From NCBI RefSeq assembly GCF_014695395.1, contig NZ_JACJOF010000025.1, forward strand, positions 62,001 through 126,000: a DNA stretch of 64,000 nucleotides. Direction: 5' to 3'. Below the pieces are notes generated by a model. The model worked only from the letters and a program-made list of their open reading frames with translations. It had not been told where the DNA came from and did no database searches. This DNA is from Nodosilinea sp. FACHB-131 (GTDB taxonomy: Bacteria; Cyanobacteriota; Cyanobacteriia; Phormidesmidales; Phormidesmidaceae). Position numbers and translations under genes: made by a program. How positions within the stretch are numbered: the stretch's first letter is position 1; each line of letters opens with the position of its first letter. Shown in pieces: positions 17,425-26,339 of the stretch.

Positions 17425-18573
17425 ATGGCTCCACCGTTTAAAGTCTGCATTGTGTTGGGCACTCGCCCCGAGGCGATTAAACTTGCGCCGGTGATTCAGT
17501 GTTTTCGTCAGTGCCCCGACTTTGACACCCAGGTGCTGCTCACCGGCCAGCATCGGGAGATGGTGGATCAGGTCATGGCGCTGTTTAACCTAGGCGCTGA
17601 CCAAGATTTAGCGATTATGCAGCCCCGCCAAACCCTGACCGACATCACCTGTCGCAGCCTGCAGGGGTTGGAGGCGCTGTTTCAAGAACGTCGCCCCGAT
17701 ATTGTGCTGGTGCAGGGCGACACTACGACGGCCTTCGCCGCGGCCCTAGCGGCTTTTTATCAAAAGATTCCGGTGGGCCATGTCGAGGCCGGGCTGCGTA
17801 CCGACAACATCTATAACCCCTTTCCCGAGGAGGCTAACCGGCGGCTGGTCTCCCAAATTACCCAGCTGCACTTTGCGCCCACGGCTCTCTCGGTGCAGCA
17901 CCTAGAGCGATCGGGGGTGACCGGCAATCTGCATCAAACCGGCAACACCGTCATCGACGCCTTGCTGTCGGTGGCCGATCGCCATCCCGGCTGCGAGGTG
18001 CCGGGGCTAGACTGGAGCCGCCACCGAGTAATTTTATCGACGGTACACCGGCGTGAGAACTGGGGCGCACCCCTGGGGGCGATCGCCCAGGGGTTTCTCA
18101 AGGTGCTCGAACAGTTCCCCGATACCGCCCTGCTGCTGCCCTTGCACCGCAACCCGACGGTGCGAGAACCCCTCCAGGCCGCCCTTGGCGATCATCCCCG
18201 CGCCTTTTTGACTGAGCCTCTCGACTACACCCAACTGGTGGGCGCAATTCAGCGATGCTACCTGGTGATGACTGACTCGGGCGGCTTGCAGGAAGAAGCC
18301 CCTAGCCTGGGTAAACCGGTGCTGGTGCTGCGGGATAACACGGAACGCCCTGAGGCCGTGATGGCAGGCACCGCCAAGCTGATCGGCACCGATGCCGACC
18401 GCATGCTGGCCGAGGCCGAGACGCTGCTGCTGCACCCCGCGGCCTACCAGACCATGGCCGAGGCGATCAACCCCTTTGGCGACGGTCAGGCCTCCCAGCG
18501 AATTTTGGAGATTACGCGAGCCTACCTGCAACGGACCACAGAGGCGTCGGTTCGGCAGCCTCTGACGTGCTAG
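17425..18573 (+). CDS. wecB: UDP-N-acetylglucosamine 2-epimerase (non-hydrolysing)
   Basis: 382 residues, the normal family length. It interconverts UDP-GlcNAc and UDP-ManNAc in the cytosol to supply N-acetylmannosamine for surface polysaccharides. Visible motifs are LGTRPEAIKLAPV at the N-terminus, QGDTTTAFA, HVEAGLRT, FPEEANRR, STVHRRENWG, LPLHRNP and MTDSGGLQEEAPSLGKPVLVLR with RPE following. The fold is GT-B. It stands alone on the plus strand, divergent from the kinase operon at 17237 and convergent with cobN. No glycan genes flank it. The identification is secure. Confidence 0.95.
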   Translation: MAPPFKVCIVLGTRPEAIKLAPVIQCFRQCPDFDTQVLLTGQHREMVDQVMALFNLGADQDLAIMQPRQTLTDITCRSLQGLEALFQERRPDIVLVQGDTTTAFAAALAAFYQKIPVGHVEAGLRTDNIYNPFPEEANRRLVSQITQLHFAPTALSVQHLERSGVTGNLHQTGNTVIDALLSVADRHPGCEVPGLDWSRHRVILSTVHRRENWGAPLGAIAQGFLKVLEQFPDTALLLPLHRNPTVREPLQAALGDHPRAFLTEPLDYTQLVGAIQRCYLVMTDSGGLQEEAPSLGKPVLVLRDNTERPEAVMAGTAKLIGTDADRMLAEAETLLLHPAAYQTMAEAINPFGDGQASQRILEITRAYLQRTTEASVRQPLTC

Positions 18574-18688
18574 CGGTTGCCCCTTTAGCGGGGTTGGGGC
18601 GATCGCTGGAGAGCGTCCCACCATACAGCCCAATTTTGCGGAAGGGGTATAGTGCCGCCCGACGCTGCTGGGGCGATCGCTCCCAGGC

Positions 18689-21600
18689 TTACTCTGCTTG
18701 GGGTTGGCCCCGATCGAACTGCTGGGTTTCTAGCACCCCTTCCGCCTGGTTGGCGATCTGCCGCAGGCCATCTAGCATGTCGGCCTTAGCTGTGGCCCAC
18801 AGCCCCCGCTGGTTGGCTTCGAGCAGGCGCTCGGCCATATCCCGCAGCGCCCAAGGGTTTGAGGTTTGCACAAAGGCCTGCACCGCTGGATCGAGCAGGT
18901 AGGCCTGGGCCACGCCTTCATACATATGGTCGGCGACGCAGTGGGCCGTGGCATCGTAGGCGAATAGGTAATCGACGGTGGCGGCCATCTCAAAGGCCCC
19001 CTTATAGCCGTGGCGCATGACGCCCTCGATCCACTTGGGGTTGACCACGCGGGAGCGGTAGACCTTGGCAATTTCGGCGTCGAGCGATCGCACCTTGGGC
19101 TTGGCCGTCACCGCGTTGTCGCCAAAGTAAGTGGCGGGCTGCTGCCCCTGGAGAGTTCTGGCAGCTACCGTCATGCCCCCCTGAAATTGGTAGTAGTCGT
19201 CGGAGTCGAGCAGGTCGTGCTCGCGGTTGTCCTGGTTGTGGAGCACCACTTGCAGATGCTTGAGCCGCTGCTCAAAGGCTTCGGGCATGGCGTGGCCTTG
19301 GGCGTCGCGACCGTAGGCGTAGCCGCTCCAGTTTAGGTAGGCACGGGCCAGGTCTTCGTCGCTAGTCCAGTTTTGCGATTCGATCAGCCCCTGCAAGCCA
19401 GCCCCATAGGCTCCTGGCTTAGAGCCAAAGATGCGGTAGCGCGATCGCAGCTCCGCCTGCTCTGCCGTCAGCCCCTGCCGCTGCCATTCGGCACTCTCCT
19501 GCTGCGATCGCGCCGCTAGGGGATTTTGCTCTGGCGGTTCATCTAAAGCCGCCACCGCCACTACGGCCTGGTCTACCAGGTCAATCAGATTGGGGAAAGC
19601 ATCGCGAAAGAAGCCCGAAATCCGCAGGGTGACATCGACGCGGGGCCGCCCGAGCGCCGACAGTGGCAGCACCTCAAAATCGACCACTCGCCGCGAGGGG
19701 CCATCCCACACCGGGCGCACCCCCATCAGGGCCAGGGCTTCAGCAATGTCATCCCCGCCGGTGCGCATGGTGGAGGTGCCCCACACCGACAGGCCCAGGG
19801 TTTGGGGATAGTCGCCGTGATCCTGGGTGTACTGCTCCACCAGCACTTCCGCCGCCCGCCGCCCCACATCCCAGGCGCTCTCGGTGGGAATGGCACGAAT
19901 ATCTACCGAGAAGAAATTGCGCCCGGTGGGCAGCACGTCGGGGCGATTGCGGGTGGGGGCTCCAGCCGGGCCGCTGGGCACGTAGCGCCCGTCGAGGCCA
20001 GCCAGCAAATTGGCGATCTCGTCGGTGGTGCGGGTCAGGGCGGGGATGAGGCTGTGCTGAATCCAGTGGAGTTCAGTGGCGAGGACTGTCCCCCTCTCCC
20101 CCAACTCCTCTTCCCTCTCCCCCAGCCCCTCTCCCTGGGGGAGAGGGGAGCTAGAACGTCCTCCGGTTCCCTCTCCCCGAGGGAGAGGGCTAGGGAGAGG
20201 GCGGCTCGGGGCAGCAACTTGTGGCAATAACTCCTCCACCAAACGCGACGCTTCCTCTTCCAAGGCCTCGACAACGTCTCCAGCGATGCGGCAGGTGGAG
20301 AGGTGAGGGGACGAGGGGATGAAGGGTTCACCTAGATCAACAGTGAGGGGATCGATGTCGAGACTCCAGGATTCTGCGATCGCTCGCGTTAATCCCTGTC
20401 GGCCAGGACCAGGGTGGCGGGCGATCGCCACAATCAAGTCCCGCAGTTGCTGGCCATCGGGGCATTGCCCGAAGATATGTAGCCCGTCGCGAATCTGGGC
20501 TTCCTTGAGGTCGCAAAGATAGGTGTCGAGGGTCGGGAGGAGGGTGGGGATGGGTGGGTGGGTAGATGGGTGGATGGGTGGATGGGTAGGGGAAATTTCG
20601 GTTAGGAGGCTAGTTTCAGTGAGCAGGGTGAGGATGCGATCGCCAATCAGCGCCAACCGGCTCGGATCTAAACTTTGGGCTTCGTAGTATTCGTCCACCA
20701 AACCTTCCAGCTTTTCGAGGGGGCCATAGAGTTCGGCGCGGGTCAGCGGTGGAGTGAGGTGGTCAAGAATGACCGCCTGGGCGCGCCGCTTCGCCTGAGA
20801 ACCTTCGCCGGGGTCGTTGACGATAAACGGGTACAGGTGAGGCATGGGGCCAAACATGGCCTCGGGGTAGCAGTCCTGGGATAAGCCAACGCCCTTGCCA
20901 GGCAGCCATTCCAAATTGCCGTGCTTGCCCAGGTGAACGATCGCCTGAGCCCCAAAGCTATGCCTTAGCCAGAGATAAAAGGCCAGGTAGTCGTGGGTCG
21001 GCTCCAGATCGGGCGAGTGGTAGTTGAGGGAGGGGTCGAGGTCATAGCCCCGGCTGGGCTGAACGCCGATGAAAATGTTGCCGAGCTGGATGCCGGGAAT
21101 GGGGAAGGGGGCGGGTAAGGTGTGGGAAGTAGGGGGTAGAGAGTTTTGAATTTTGAATTTTGAATTTTGAATTTTCCCCTCATCTCTTCCATCTTCCCCA
21201 TCTCCCGCAGGCATGCCCCAACGATCGCTCATACCAACACGCACCGCTTCCGGCAAAGTCTCAAAATGCTGACGGTAATCAGCCAAGGACAGGAACTGGC
21301 GAACTTCCCGAAAATCGCGGCCTTCGGGGTCATTAGTTACCCCTGCGGTGAGCTGGCGAATTAGGTCGTCGCCATTGATGGGAATGTCGCCCAGGGTGTA
21401 GCCCGCCGCCTTGAGGGCGTGGAGAACTTCGATCGCACTCTGAGGCGTGTTTAAACCAACTCCATTCGCCAAACGGCCATCGCGGTTGGGGTAGTTGGCG
21501 AGAATCATGGCGATGCGGCGATCGCCTGCCGGGGTGCGGCGCAGGGTAGCCCAACGGGCAGCTAGGTCAACGACAAAGGCGATGCGATCGCCCACCGGCT

Positions 21601-22690
21601 CGTAGGTGACCACATCGGTTTCTAACGCTTCACTGCGCTGGTTGACCGATTTAAACGAAACAGCGCGGGTGATGATGCGCCCATCCACCTCGGGCAGGGC
21701 CACATTCATCGCAATATCGCGGGGCGAGAGGCCCAGGCTCTGGCTTTCCCATGCGGCTTTGGTACCACCGCTAAGAATCACTTGCAGCACCGGCACGTCC
21801 AGGGTTTCCCACAGATCTAAATTGGGCGTGGCACCGTCCAGTTTCGCCACCGAAAAGCTGGTAGTATTCAGCAGCACGTCAATGCCCTGGCCCTCTTTAG
21901 GCCTAAGCAGAGCAACCAAATCCTTCTGCACCTCAGGATCTTGCAGCGACGACACAAACACAGGCACCGGACGCAGATGCCGTTGCACCAAGGCCGCACA
22001 CAGCGCGTCAATGGGCGCAGTGTTGCCCGCCAAGTAGTGAGCCCGGTAGAAGATCAAGCCGATTTTGGCCGTTGTCTGCTCCAGTTCCCCTCTCCCCACA
22101 GGAGAGGGGCTAGGGGAGAGGGAGCCGGGGTCCAGTTCTTGCTGACCAGTGGGATATACCCCAACTTTGGGAATTTCCTGGGGCTCGGGGGGGTGGTAGG
22201 CGGTGTGGAGAAGGCGATCGCACACCCACATCAACCCGTTCGCCATATTCTCGACGCCGCCTTCGTTGAGGTAGCGCCACAGCTGGTTGGCCACCGTCAG
22301 CGGCACGGTGGAATGGCTGATTAGATCGGGGGCGGGGCGATCGTCGCCGGGCAGCACAATCAGGGCAGCCCCGGTTTCGGTAGCCATATCCCTGACGACT
22401 TCCAGTCCGTAGGGCCAGTAGGCGCGACCCCCCAGCAGCCGCACCACGATGAGTTGGGCGTGGCGCAGCACATCGTCAGCGTAGGTGTCGATCGCCAACT
22501 GCTGTTGAAGCTGAAGCAGGTTGGCCACTCGCAGGGCCGGAAAATCGACCGGAAAACTGGCCCGAGCCAGGCTCTGAATTTCAGTGTCAGCGGCGGTGAG
22601 AAACACCAGCGGTGCTGGGGTCTGCTCGACAAAAATGACGCCCTCAGTATCCGGCGTCCAGCCGCCGGGGGTAGCGGCTAAGCGATGCAT
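18689..22690 (-). CDS. cobN: Cobaltochelatase CobN subunit with in-frame repeat insertions
   Basis: 1333 residues, large subunit of the aerobic cobaltochelatase (CobN/ChlH family). It inserts Co2+ into hydrogenobyrinate a,c-diamide in cobalamin synthesis, or acts as a CobN-like chelatase in cyanobacteria. Family marks are LGKHGNLEWLPGK, GLSQDCYPEAMFGPMPHLYPFIVNDPGEG, LSVWGTSTMRTGGDDIAEALA, DVTLRISGFFRDAFPNLI, KWIEGVMRHGYKGAFEMAAT and VDYLFAYDATAHCV. It is odd in carrying four low-complexity insertions that match interspersed repeats in this genome: near residues 187-204, 498-525, 700-715 and 829-868 (listed as repeats). All keep the frame and lie in variable surface loops. No AAA+ or CobT-like partner is adjacent. 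No clear cobalamin riboswitch is seen upstream. Confidence 0.93.
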   Translation of the reverse strand: MHRLAATPGGWTPDTEGVIFVEQTPAPLVFLTAADTEIQSLARASFPVDFPALRVANLLQLQQQLAIDTYADDVLRHAQLIVVRLLGGRAYWPYGLEVVRDMATETGAALIVLPGDDRPAPDLISHSTVPLTVANQLWRYLNEGGVENMANGLMWVCDRLLHTAYHPPEPQEIPKVGVYPTGQQELDPGSLSPSPSPVGRGELEQTTAKIGLIFYRAHYLAGNTAPIDALCAALVQRHLRPVPVFVSSLQDPEVQKDLVALLRPKEGQGIDVLLNTTSFSVAKLDGATPNLDLWETLDVPVLQVILSGGTKAAWESQSLGLSPRDIAMNVALPEVDGRIITRAVSFKSVNQRSEALETDVVTYEPVGDRIAFVVDLAARWATLRRTPAGDRRIAMILANYPNRDGRLANGVGLNTPQSAIEVLHALKAAGYTLGDIPINGDDLIRQLTAGVTNDPEGRDFREVRQFLSLADYRQHFETLPEAVRVGMSDRWGMPAGDGEDGRDEGKIQNSKFKIQNSLPPTSHTLPAPFPIPGIQLGNIFIGVQPSRGYDLDPSLNYHSPDLEPTHDYLAFYLWLRHSFGAQAIVHLGKHGNLEWLPGKGVGLSQDCYPEAMFGPMPHLYPFIVNDPGEGSQAKRRAQAVILDHLTPPLTRAELYGPLEKLEGLVDEYYEAQSLDPSRLALIGDRILTLLTETSLLTEISPTHPPIHPSTHPPIPTLLPTLDTYLCDLKEAQIRDGLHIFGQCPDGQQLRDLIVAIARHPGPGRQGLTRAIAESWSLDIDPLTVDLGEPFIPSSPHLSTCRIAGDVVEALEEEASRLVEELLPQVAAPSRPLPSPLPRGEGTGGRSSSPLPQGEGLGEREEELGERGTVLATELHWIQHSLIPALTRTTDEIANLLAGLDGRYVPSGPAGAPTRNRPDVLPTGRNFFSVDIRAIPTESAWDVGRRAAEVLVEQYTQDHGDYPQTLGLSVWGTSTMRTGGDDIAEALALMGVRPVWDGPSRRVVDFEVLPLSALGRPRVDVTLRISGFFRDAFPNLIDLVDQAVVAVAALDEPPEQNPLAARSQQESAEWQRQGLTAEQAELRSRYRIFGSKPGAYGAGLQGLIESQNWTSDEDLARAYLNWSGYAYGRDAQGHAMPEAFEQRLKHLQVVLHNQDNREHDLLDSDDYYQFQGGMTVAARTLQGQQPATYFGDNAVTAKPKVRSLDAEIAKVYRSRVVNPKWIEGVMRHGYKGAFEMAATVDYLFAYDATAHCVADHMYEGVAQAYLLDPAVQAFVQTSNPWALRDMAERLLEANQRGLWATAKADMLDGLRQIANQAEGVLETQQFDRGQPQAE
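20090..20205. repeat. cccctctcccc/ggggagaggg repeat inserted in cobN
   Basis: Alternating ccctctcccc and ggggagaggg blocks form an imperfect palindrome inside cobN. Translated, it gives a Pro/Ser/Arg/Gly-rich loop (LPSPLPRGEG..., SSPLPQGEGLGE) with no counterpart in conserved CobN motifs. The same element recurs at 22082-22130. Confidence 0.75.
20541..20592. repeat. Heptamer (tgggtgg/tgggtag) repeat inserted in cobN
   Basis: About seven copies of a degenerate heptamer (gggtgggtggg...agatgggtggatggg) are read on the minus strand as PTHPPIHPSTHPPIP. The same heptamer occurs between genes near 39293, 42498, 47075, 59762 and 60226 and inside the ABC transporter at 57767-59758. Confidence 0.8.
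21138..21178. repeat. ttgaatt tandem repeat inserted in cobN
   Basis: At least four copies of the 7-base unit ttgaatt lie in cobN and are read as [12 protein letters not shown]. The same unit, inverted (aattcaa), lies just before the FecE gene at 49766-49797. Confidence 0.8.
22082..22130. repeat. cccctctcccc repeat inserted in cobN, second copy
   Basis: cccctctcccc followed by ggagaggggc and ggggagaggg makes a palindromic element encoding SLSPSPSPVGRGELE near residue 190 of CobN. It is the same family as 20090-20205. Confidence 0.7.
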
Positions 22691-22868
22691 GGGCGGTCTC
22701 TAGAACAACAACAAATCTGAAGGAACTCTAGCGTAAGCCAGGGTCGGCCCTCAACGGAAGCTACCATAGGGACTCCCCAACATGGGGCTGCCCAAACCTT
22801 AAGGCTTTCTTTGGCAACTCCCCGTTTCGAACCACCGCAGTGGGCGCCCTCGGCCTCAGAATATAGAA

Positions 22869-25040
22869 ATGCCTGACTCTATAGCCCATGGCACCAAACA
22901 GGTCATGCCCAAGGCTGCTCTAGTTTTGCTAGAGCAGTTTTTGCGTCAGTACTGCCAGCAGCACCAGCTGACCCTGCTCTCCGCAGCTGACCTACCCGCC
23001 GACACCCCTGACGACGACAGTTTTTGGTGTCTCGGGGGGCCAGAACTTGCGGTGGTGGTAACGGCGCACCCTCAGGATGACGATCACGTCGTGGTTGGTC
23101 TCACCGCCGAAGCTGCCGTCGTAGAAGCATTTTTGGCCCAGCGGGGCCTGAGCCAGCCCGTATTTGCCACCAGCCTCAGCGCCCTCAGCCAGTTTATGCT
23201 GGCCTGGATTCAGGCCTGTGCCGAGGTGCCGGCTCAAATCGTCATCAACCGGCAGCGAGAGCGTCGCCTGCTGCTCAACCAGGTGATTACCAAAATTCAG
23301 GGCAGCCTAGAGCTAAGCGAAATTTTAGAAACCACTGTGGCCGAGGTGCGCCAGTTTCTCCAGGCCGATCGGTTGCTGATCTACCAATTCGACCAGGTGC
23401 CCAGCACTCCAGTTAAATCGATGGATAGCGCTGCTCCAGACCATTTCAGTGGGGCAGGCCCGATTGGCTACATCACCTACGAGTCGCGATCGCGCGATCG
23501 CCTCGCCTCGGTACTCAACTACACCGAAGACCTCTGCTTTCACGACCACCCCGATTATCCCCACCAGGAGCGTCGCTACCGCCACGGGCACCCCCTCGCC
23601 ATCGACGACGTGGCCCAGGCCTATCCCCATGCCCCCTGCATGGCCACCTTTCTCCAACAGATGCAGGTGAGGTCAAAGGCCGTAGCTCCTATTTTGGTGG
23701 GGCAGCAGCTCTGGGGGCTGCTGATTGTGCACCAGTGCGACTACCTGCGCCAGTGGCAACCCTGGGAAACTGAGTTTTTGCAGCACATCGCCGAACACCT
23801 GGCGATCGCCATTAGCCAGGCCCAGCTCTACCACCAGCTCCAGCAGCAAACCCAAAACCTGGAGGTTTGTGTTGTCGAACGCACCCAAGACCTGCGCGAT
23901 GCCCTGGTGGCCGCCGAGGCCGCCAACCGGGCCAAAACCGAGTTTTTAGCCACCATGAGCCACGAGCTGCGCACCCCCCTCACCTACATCATTGGCATGT
24001 CGGCCACCCTGCTGCGCTGGTCCCTGGGCGAACTCACCCCCCGCCAGCGCGACTACCTCTCCACCATTCAAACCAGCGGCGAGCATCTGCTGCGCGTCAT
24101 CAACGACATTCTCGACGTGTCAAAAATTGAGGCTGGGCGCACCGTTTTAGAAGTGCGTCAGTTTTCCCTCACGTCCCTGTGTCGCCAGAGCGTCGATGCC
24201 TTTCGCACCGAGGCCGCCCAAAACGACATTGACATTGCCCTTGACCTCAAGCTGCCCAACGGCCAAGACGCCTTCTTAGCCGACCCCCGGCGGGTGCGAC
24301 AAATTCTGGCCAACCTGCTCAGCAATGCCGTCAAATTTACCAATGCCGGCGGCAAAGTTGTTCTGCGCGTGCGGCGCGAGCAAAACGACGCCGTCTTTCA
24401 AGTTGAAGACACCGGCATAGGCATCTCAGCCGCTGCCCAATCTTTGCTGTTCGGCAAGTTTCAGCAGCTTGAGAGTGTGCTCCAGCGAGAACACCCGGGC
24501 ACGGGCCTGGGCCTAGCCCTCACCAAGCAGCTGGTCGAGCTCCACGGCGGCGCCATCAAAGTCAGCTCTGAGGCCGGCAAGGGTTCTATTTTTACCGTCA
24601 GAATCCCGCTACAGCGATCGACTGAACCCCTCGTCACTGAGCCATCGCTCACGGCTGAACCCGTCGTGGGGCGCATTGTGCTGGTCGAAGACAACGAAGA
24701 AACTGCCAGCATCATCTGTGACATGCTCACCGCCGCTGGCTACCAAGTCATCTGGATTGTGGACGGATCGCGAGTGCTCGACCAGGTAGAGCTGCTTCAG
24801 CCCGCCGCCATGATTACTAGCCTCAGCCTAGCCAGCGCCGATGGCAACGACATCATTGCCACCCTGCGCCAGCGCTCAAGTTCCCCAGAGCCAAAAATTC
24901 TGGCCCTAGTCGATCTAGACAGCCCCGACCAAACAGAGCAAGCCCTTAGAGCTGGAGCCAACGACTGCGTCAGCAAACCCATCGACCCCCGACGACTGCT
25001 GGCAACAGTCAACGCCGTGATGACGGCCCAAACGGTGTAG
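22869..25040 (+). CDS. Cyanobacteriochrome-like GAF histidine kinase with degenerate receiver
   Basis: 723 residues, soluble. After an N-terminal region (1-125) comes a phytochrome-family GAF (about 135-320) with the extended loop [20 protein letters not shown]. Cys257 ([14 protein letters not shown]) aligns with the bilin-binding Cys of cyanobacteriochromes, although the usual following His is Met258. The kinase core has the phospho-acceptor His in [36 protein letters not shown] and [14 protein letters not shown]. The C-terminal receiver (590-715) keeps IVLVEDNEE and the Lys (CVSKPID), but Ser651 replaces the phospho-acceptor Asp ([14 protein letters not shown]), so it cannot work as a normal receiver. 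It is divergent from cobN (178 bases between starts). The signal and partner are unknown; light sensing is an inference. Confidence 0.88.
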   Translation: MPDSIAHGTKQVMPKAALVLLEQFLRQYCQQHQLTLLSAADLPADTPDDDSFWCLGGPELAVVVTAHPQDDDHVVVGLTAEAAVVEAFLAQRGLSQPVFATSLSALSQFMLAWIQACAEVPAQIVINRQRERRLLLNQVITKIQGSLELSEILETTVAEVRQFLQADRLLIYQFDQVPSTPVKSMDSAAPDHFSGAGPIGYITYESRSRDRLASVLNYTEDLCFHDHPDYPHQERRYRHGHPLAIDDVAQAYPHAPCMATFLQQMQVRSKAVAPILVGQQLWGLLIVHQCDYLRQWQPWETEFLQHIAEHLAIAISQAQLYHQLQQQTQNLEVCVVERTQDLRDALVAAEAANRAKTEFLATMSHELRTPLTYIIGMSATLLRWSLGELTPRQRDYLSTIQTSGEHLLRVINDILDVSKIEAGRTVLEVRQFSLTSLCRQSVDAFRTEAAQNDIDIALDLKLPNGQDAFLADPRRVRQILANLLSNAVKFTNAGGKVVLRVRREQNDAVFQVEDTGIGISAAAQSLLFGKFQQLESVLQREHPGTGLGLALTKQLVELHGGAIKVSSEAGKGSIFTVRIPLQRSTEPLVTEPSLTAEPVVGRIVLVEDNEETASIICDMLTAAGYQVIWIVDGSRVLDQVELLQPAAMITSLSLASADGNDIIATLRQRSSSPEPKILALVDLDSPDQTEQALRAGANDCVSKPIDPRRLLATVNAVMTAQTV

Positions 25041-25191
25041 TTCAGCATTCTGCTTGGACATTCCCAATTTAGGGAGTTAACAGGCTAACCCCAATGAATG
25101 TCACGGTCTGGAATTGGGGGTTTCGAGTCTAGATGCGGTGGCACCGCTGGTTCAAAGGAGTCAAGCTCTGATCCGGTCACTTCCTCATAAA

Positions 25192-25229
25192 CACAGTGGG
25201 CATCATTCCTCAGAACAATGCCCACTGTG
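25192..25229. terminator. Bidirectional terminator hairpin
   Basis: cacagtgggcat (25192-25203) and atgcccactgtg (25218-25229) form a perfect 12-bp stem. It sits between two convergent genes, the histidine kinase and the TPM protein, and probably ends both transcripts. Confidence 0.65.
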
Positions 25230-25264
25230 CATAGACCAGCGTTGCTTACGTTGAGCCGCCCGCC

Positions 25265-26056
25265 CTAGGTTTCAGAATTGGAGGGCTGATTGCCAAGGAT
25301 GGGTGTGAGGTAGGCCACCAAAGCACCAATCAAAAAACCGGCAATGTTGCGCGTCAGAGGTAGCCAGTCGCTGGTGCGGGTCACCACTGGGCCAATGCCA
25401 AAGGCAAAGAACAAAATTCCCCACAGTGGCGAGAAAATCAGCACCCACTGCCAGGCAAAAATCTGACCGGGCTTGCGGGGATGGGCCGCAAATCCACAGA
25501 TCACGCCGCCGACAATGGAGGTAATCAGTGTCAGCACCCACTGCTCTTGGGGCAGGCCGGGCACCACGTTACAGCCCCCCTGGCGCAGGCAGCCCTGAAT
25601 CGATTCAAGAGCGCTAAGAATGGAATTATCTTCGCCGTTTTCGCGCACAAAGAACTGATTGCCGTAGCGGGTTTGCAGCTCAATCCAGAAGGTGCGGGGC
25701 AACAGGTCGTAGACAGCATCGCCCACGCTGAAGTTGAGTAGGTTGCCGCCGCGCGGGTCAGCTACCAGCATGATGCTGCGATCGTCTAGGCCCCAAAAGT
25801 CTTTTACTGCGCGGCCTGGGGTTTGGTCATACTGGGTCAGCACCCGCAGCTTCCAGCCCGTCTCAGATTCAAAGTCATTGAGCTTAGAGTCGAGGCTCTC
25901 TTCTTGGCGAGCGCTGAGCGACTTGGCCAGGTCGATGATAGCGGTCTGGGTGTCAGGCAAGAGTTCGGGGTTGTCGTAGGCCAGGGCCGGTGCCATCGGC
26001 AGCCAGGCGCAGAGGCTTACTACACAAATGACCAAAATGTTTAGCGCGTGTCTCAT
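25265..26056 (-). CDS. TPM-domain protein, Psb32-like
   Basis: About 263 residues. A signal peptide (LVICVVSLCAWLPMAPALA, cleavage before YDNPELLP) leads a TPM domain (about 25-170) with GWKLRVLTQYDQTPGRAVKDFW, DDRSIMLVADPRGGNLLNFSVG and YGNQFFVRENGED. Hydrophobic segments in the C-terminal part (VLTLITSIVGGVICGF, WVLIFSPLWGILFFAFGIG, AGFLIGALVAYLTPI) should anchor it with the TPM domain in the thylakoid lumen or periplasm. Cyanobacterial and plant relatives (Psb32/TLP18.3) help photosystem II repair; that role is inferred from family and layout. The ATG at 26056 gives the best signal peptide; ATGs at 26077 and 26098 are in frame. Confidence 0.8.
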   Translation of the reverse strand: MRHALNILVICVVSLCAWLPMAPALAYDNPELLPDTQTAIIDLAKSLSARQEESLDSKLNDFESETGWKLRVLTQYDQTPGRAVKDFWGLDDRSIMLVADPRGGNLLNFSVGDAVYDLLPRTFWIELQTRYGNQFFVRENGEDNSILSALESIQGCLRQGGCNVVPGLPQEQWVLTLITSIVGGVICGFAAHPRKPGQIFAWQWVLIFSPLWGILFFAFGIGPVVTRTSDWLPLTRNIAGFLIGALVAYLTPILGNQPSNSET

Positions 26057-26250
26057 ACTGGCTTGCCGTAAGAACATGAAAACGACGAAGGCACCCACCG
26101 CTGGCCCAAGGTAAAGCCAATAGTGGAGTATTTTCCTTAATTTAGTCTATACCTTTGTTAACAGTTGTTTACATAACTCTAATGTTTCTCTGCCCAGGGG
26201 GCAAGGGTACTTAGCTGTCAGATCGGACAGTGCTAGCTAATTTGAAGGCT

Positions 26251-26310
26251 TGGGTGCAGGGTGTAAGGTTTAAGGCAGATTCACACCGTAAACCCTATAC
26301 CCTGTACCCA
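26251..26310. repeat. Interspersed gggtgtagg-type inverted repeat
   Basis: The 22-base arms at 26251-26272 and 26289-26310 are complementary except for about three positions and enclose a 16-base centre. The element lies between the TPM gene and the histidine kinase. Relatives occur at 28515, 47023 and 57902. Confidence 0.65.
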
Positions 26311-26339
26311 AAACCCCTTCTAAAGCCTGTAACTTTCGA

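Noticed and set aside
22691-22868. A cobalamin riboswitch in the cobN leader
   Set aside because: cccactg and a possible stem are present on the minus strand, but the conserved core of the B12 element is not recognisable; evidence too weak.
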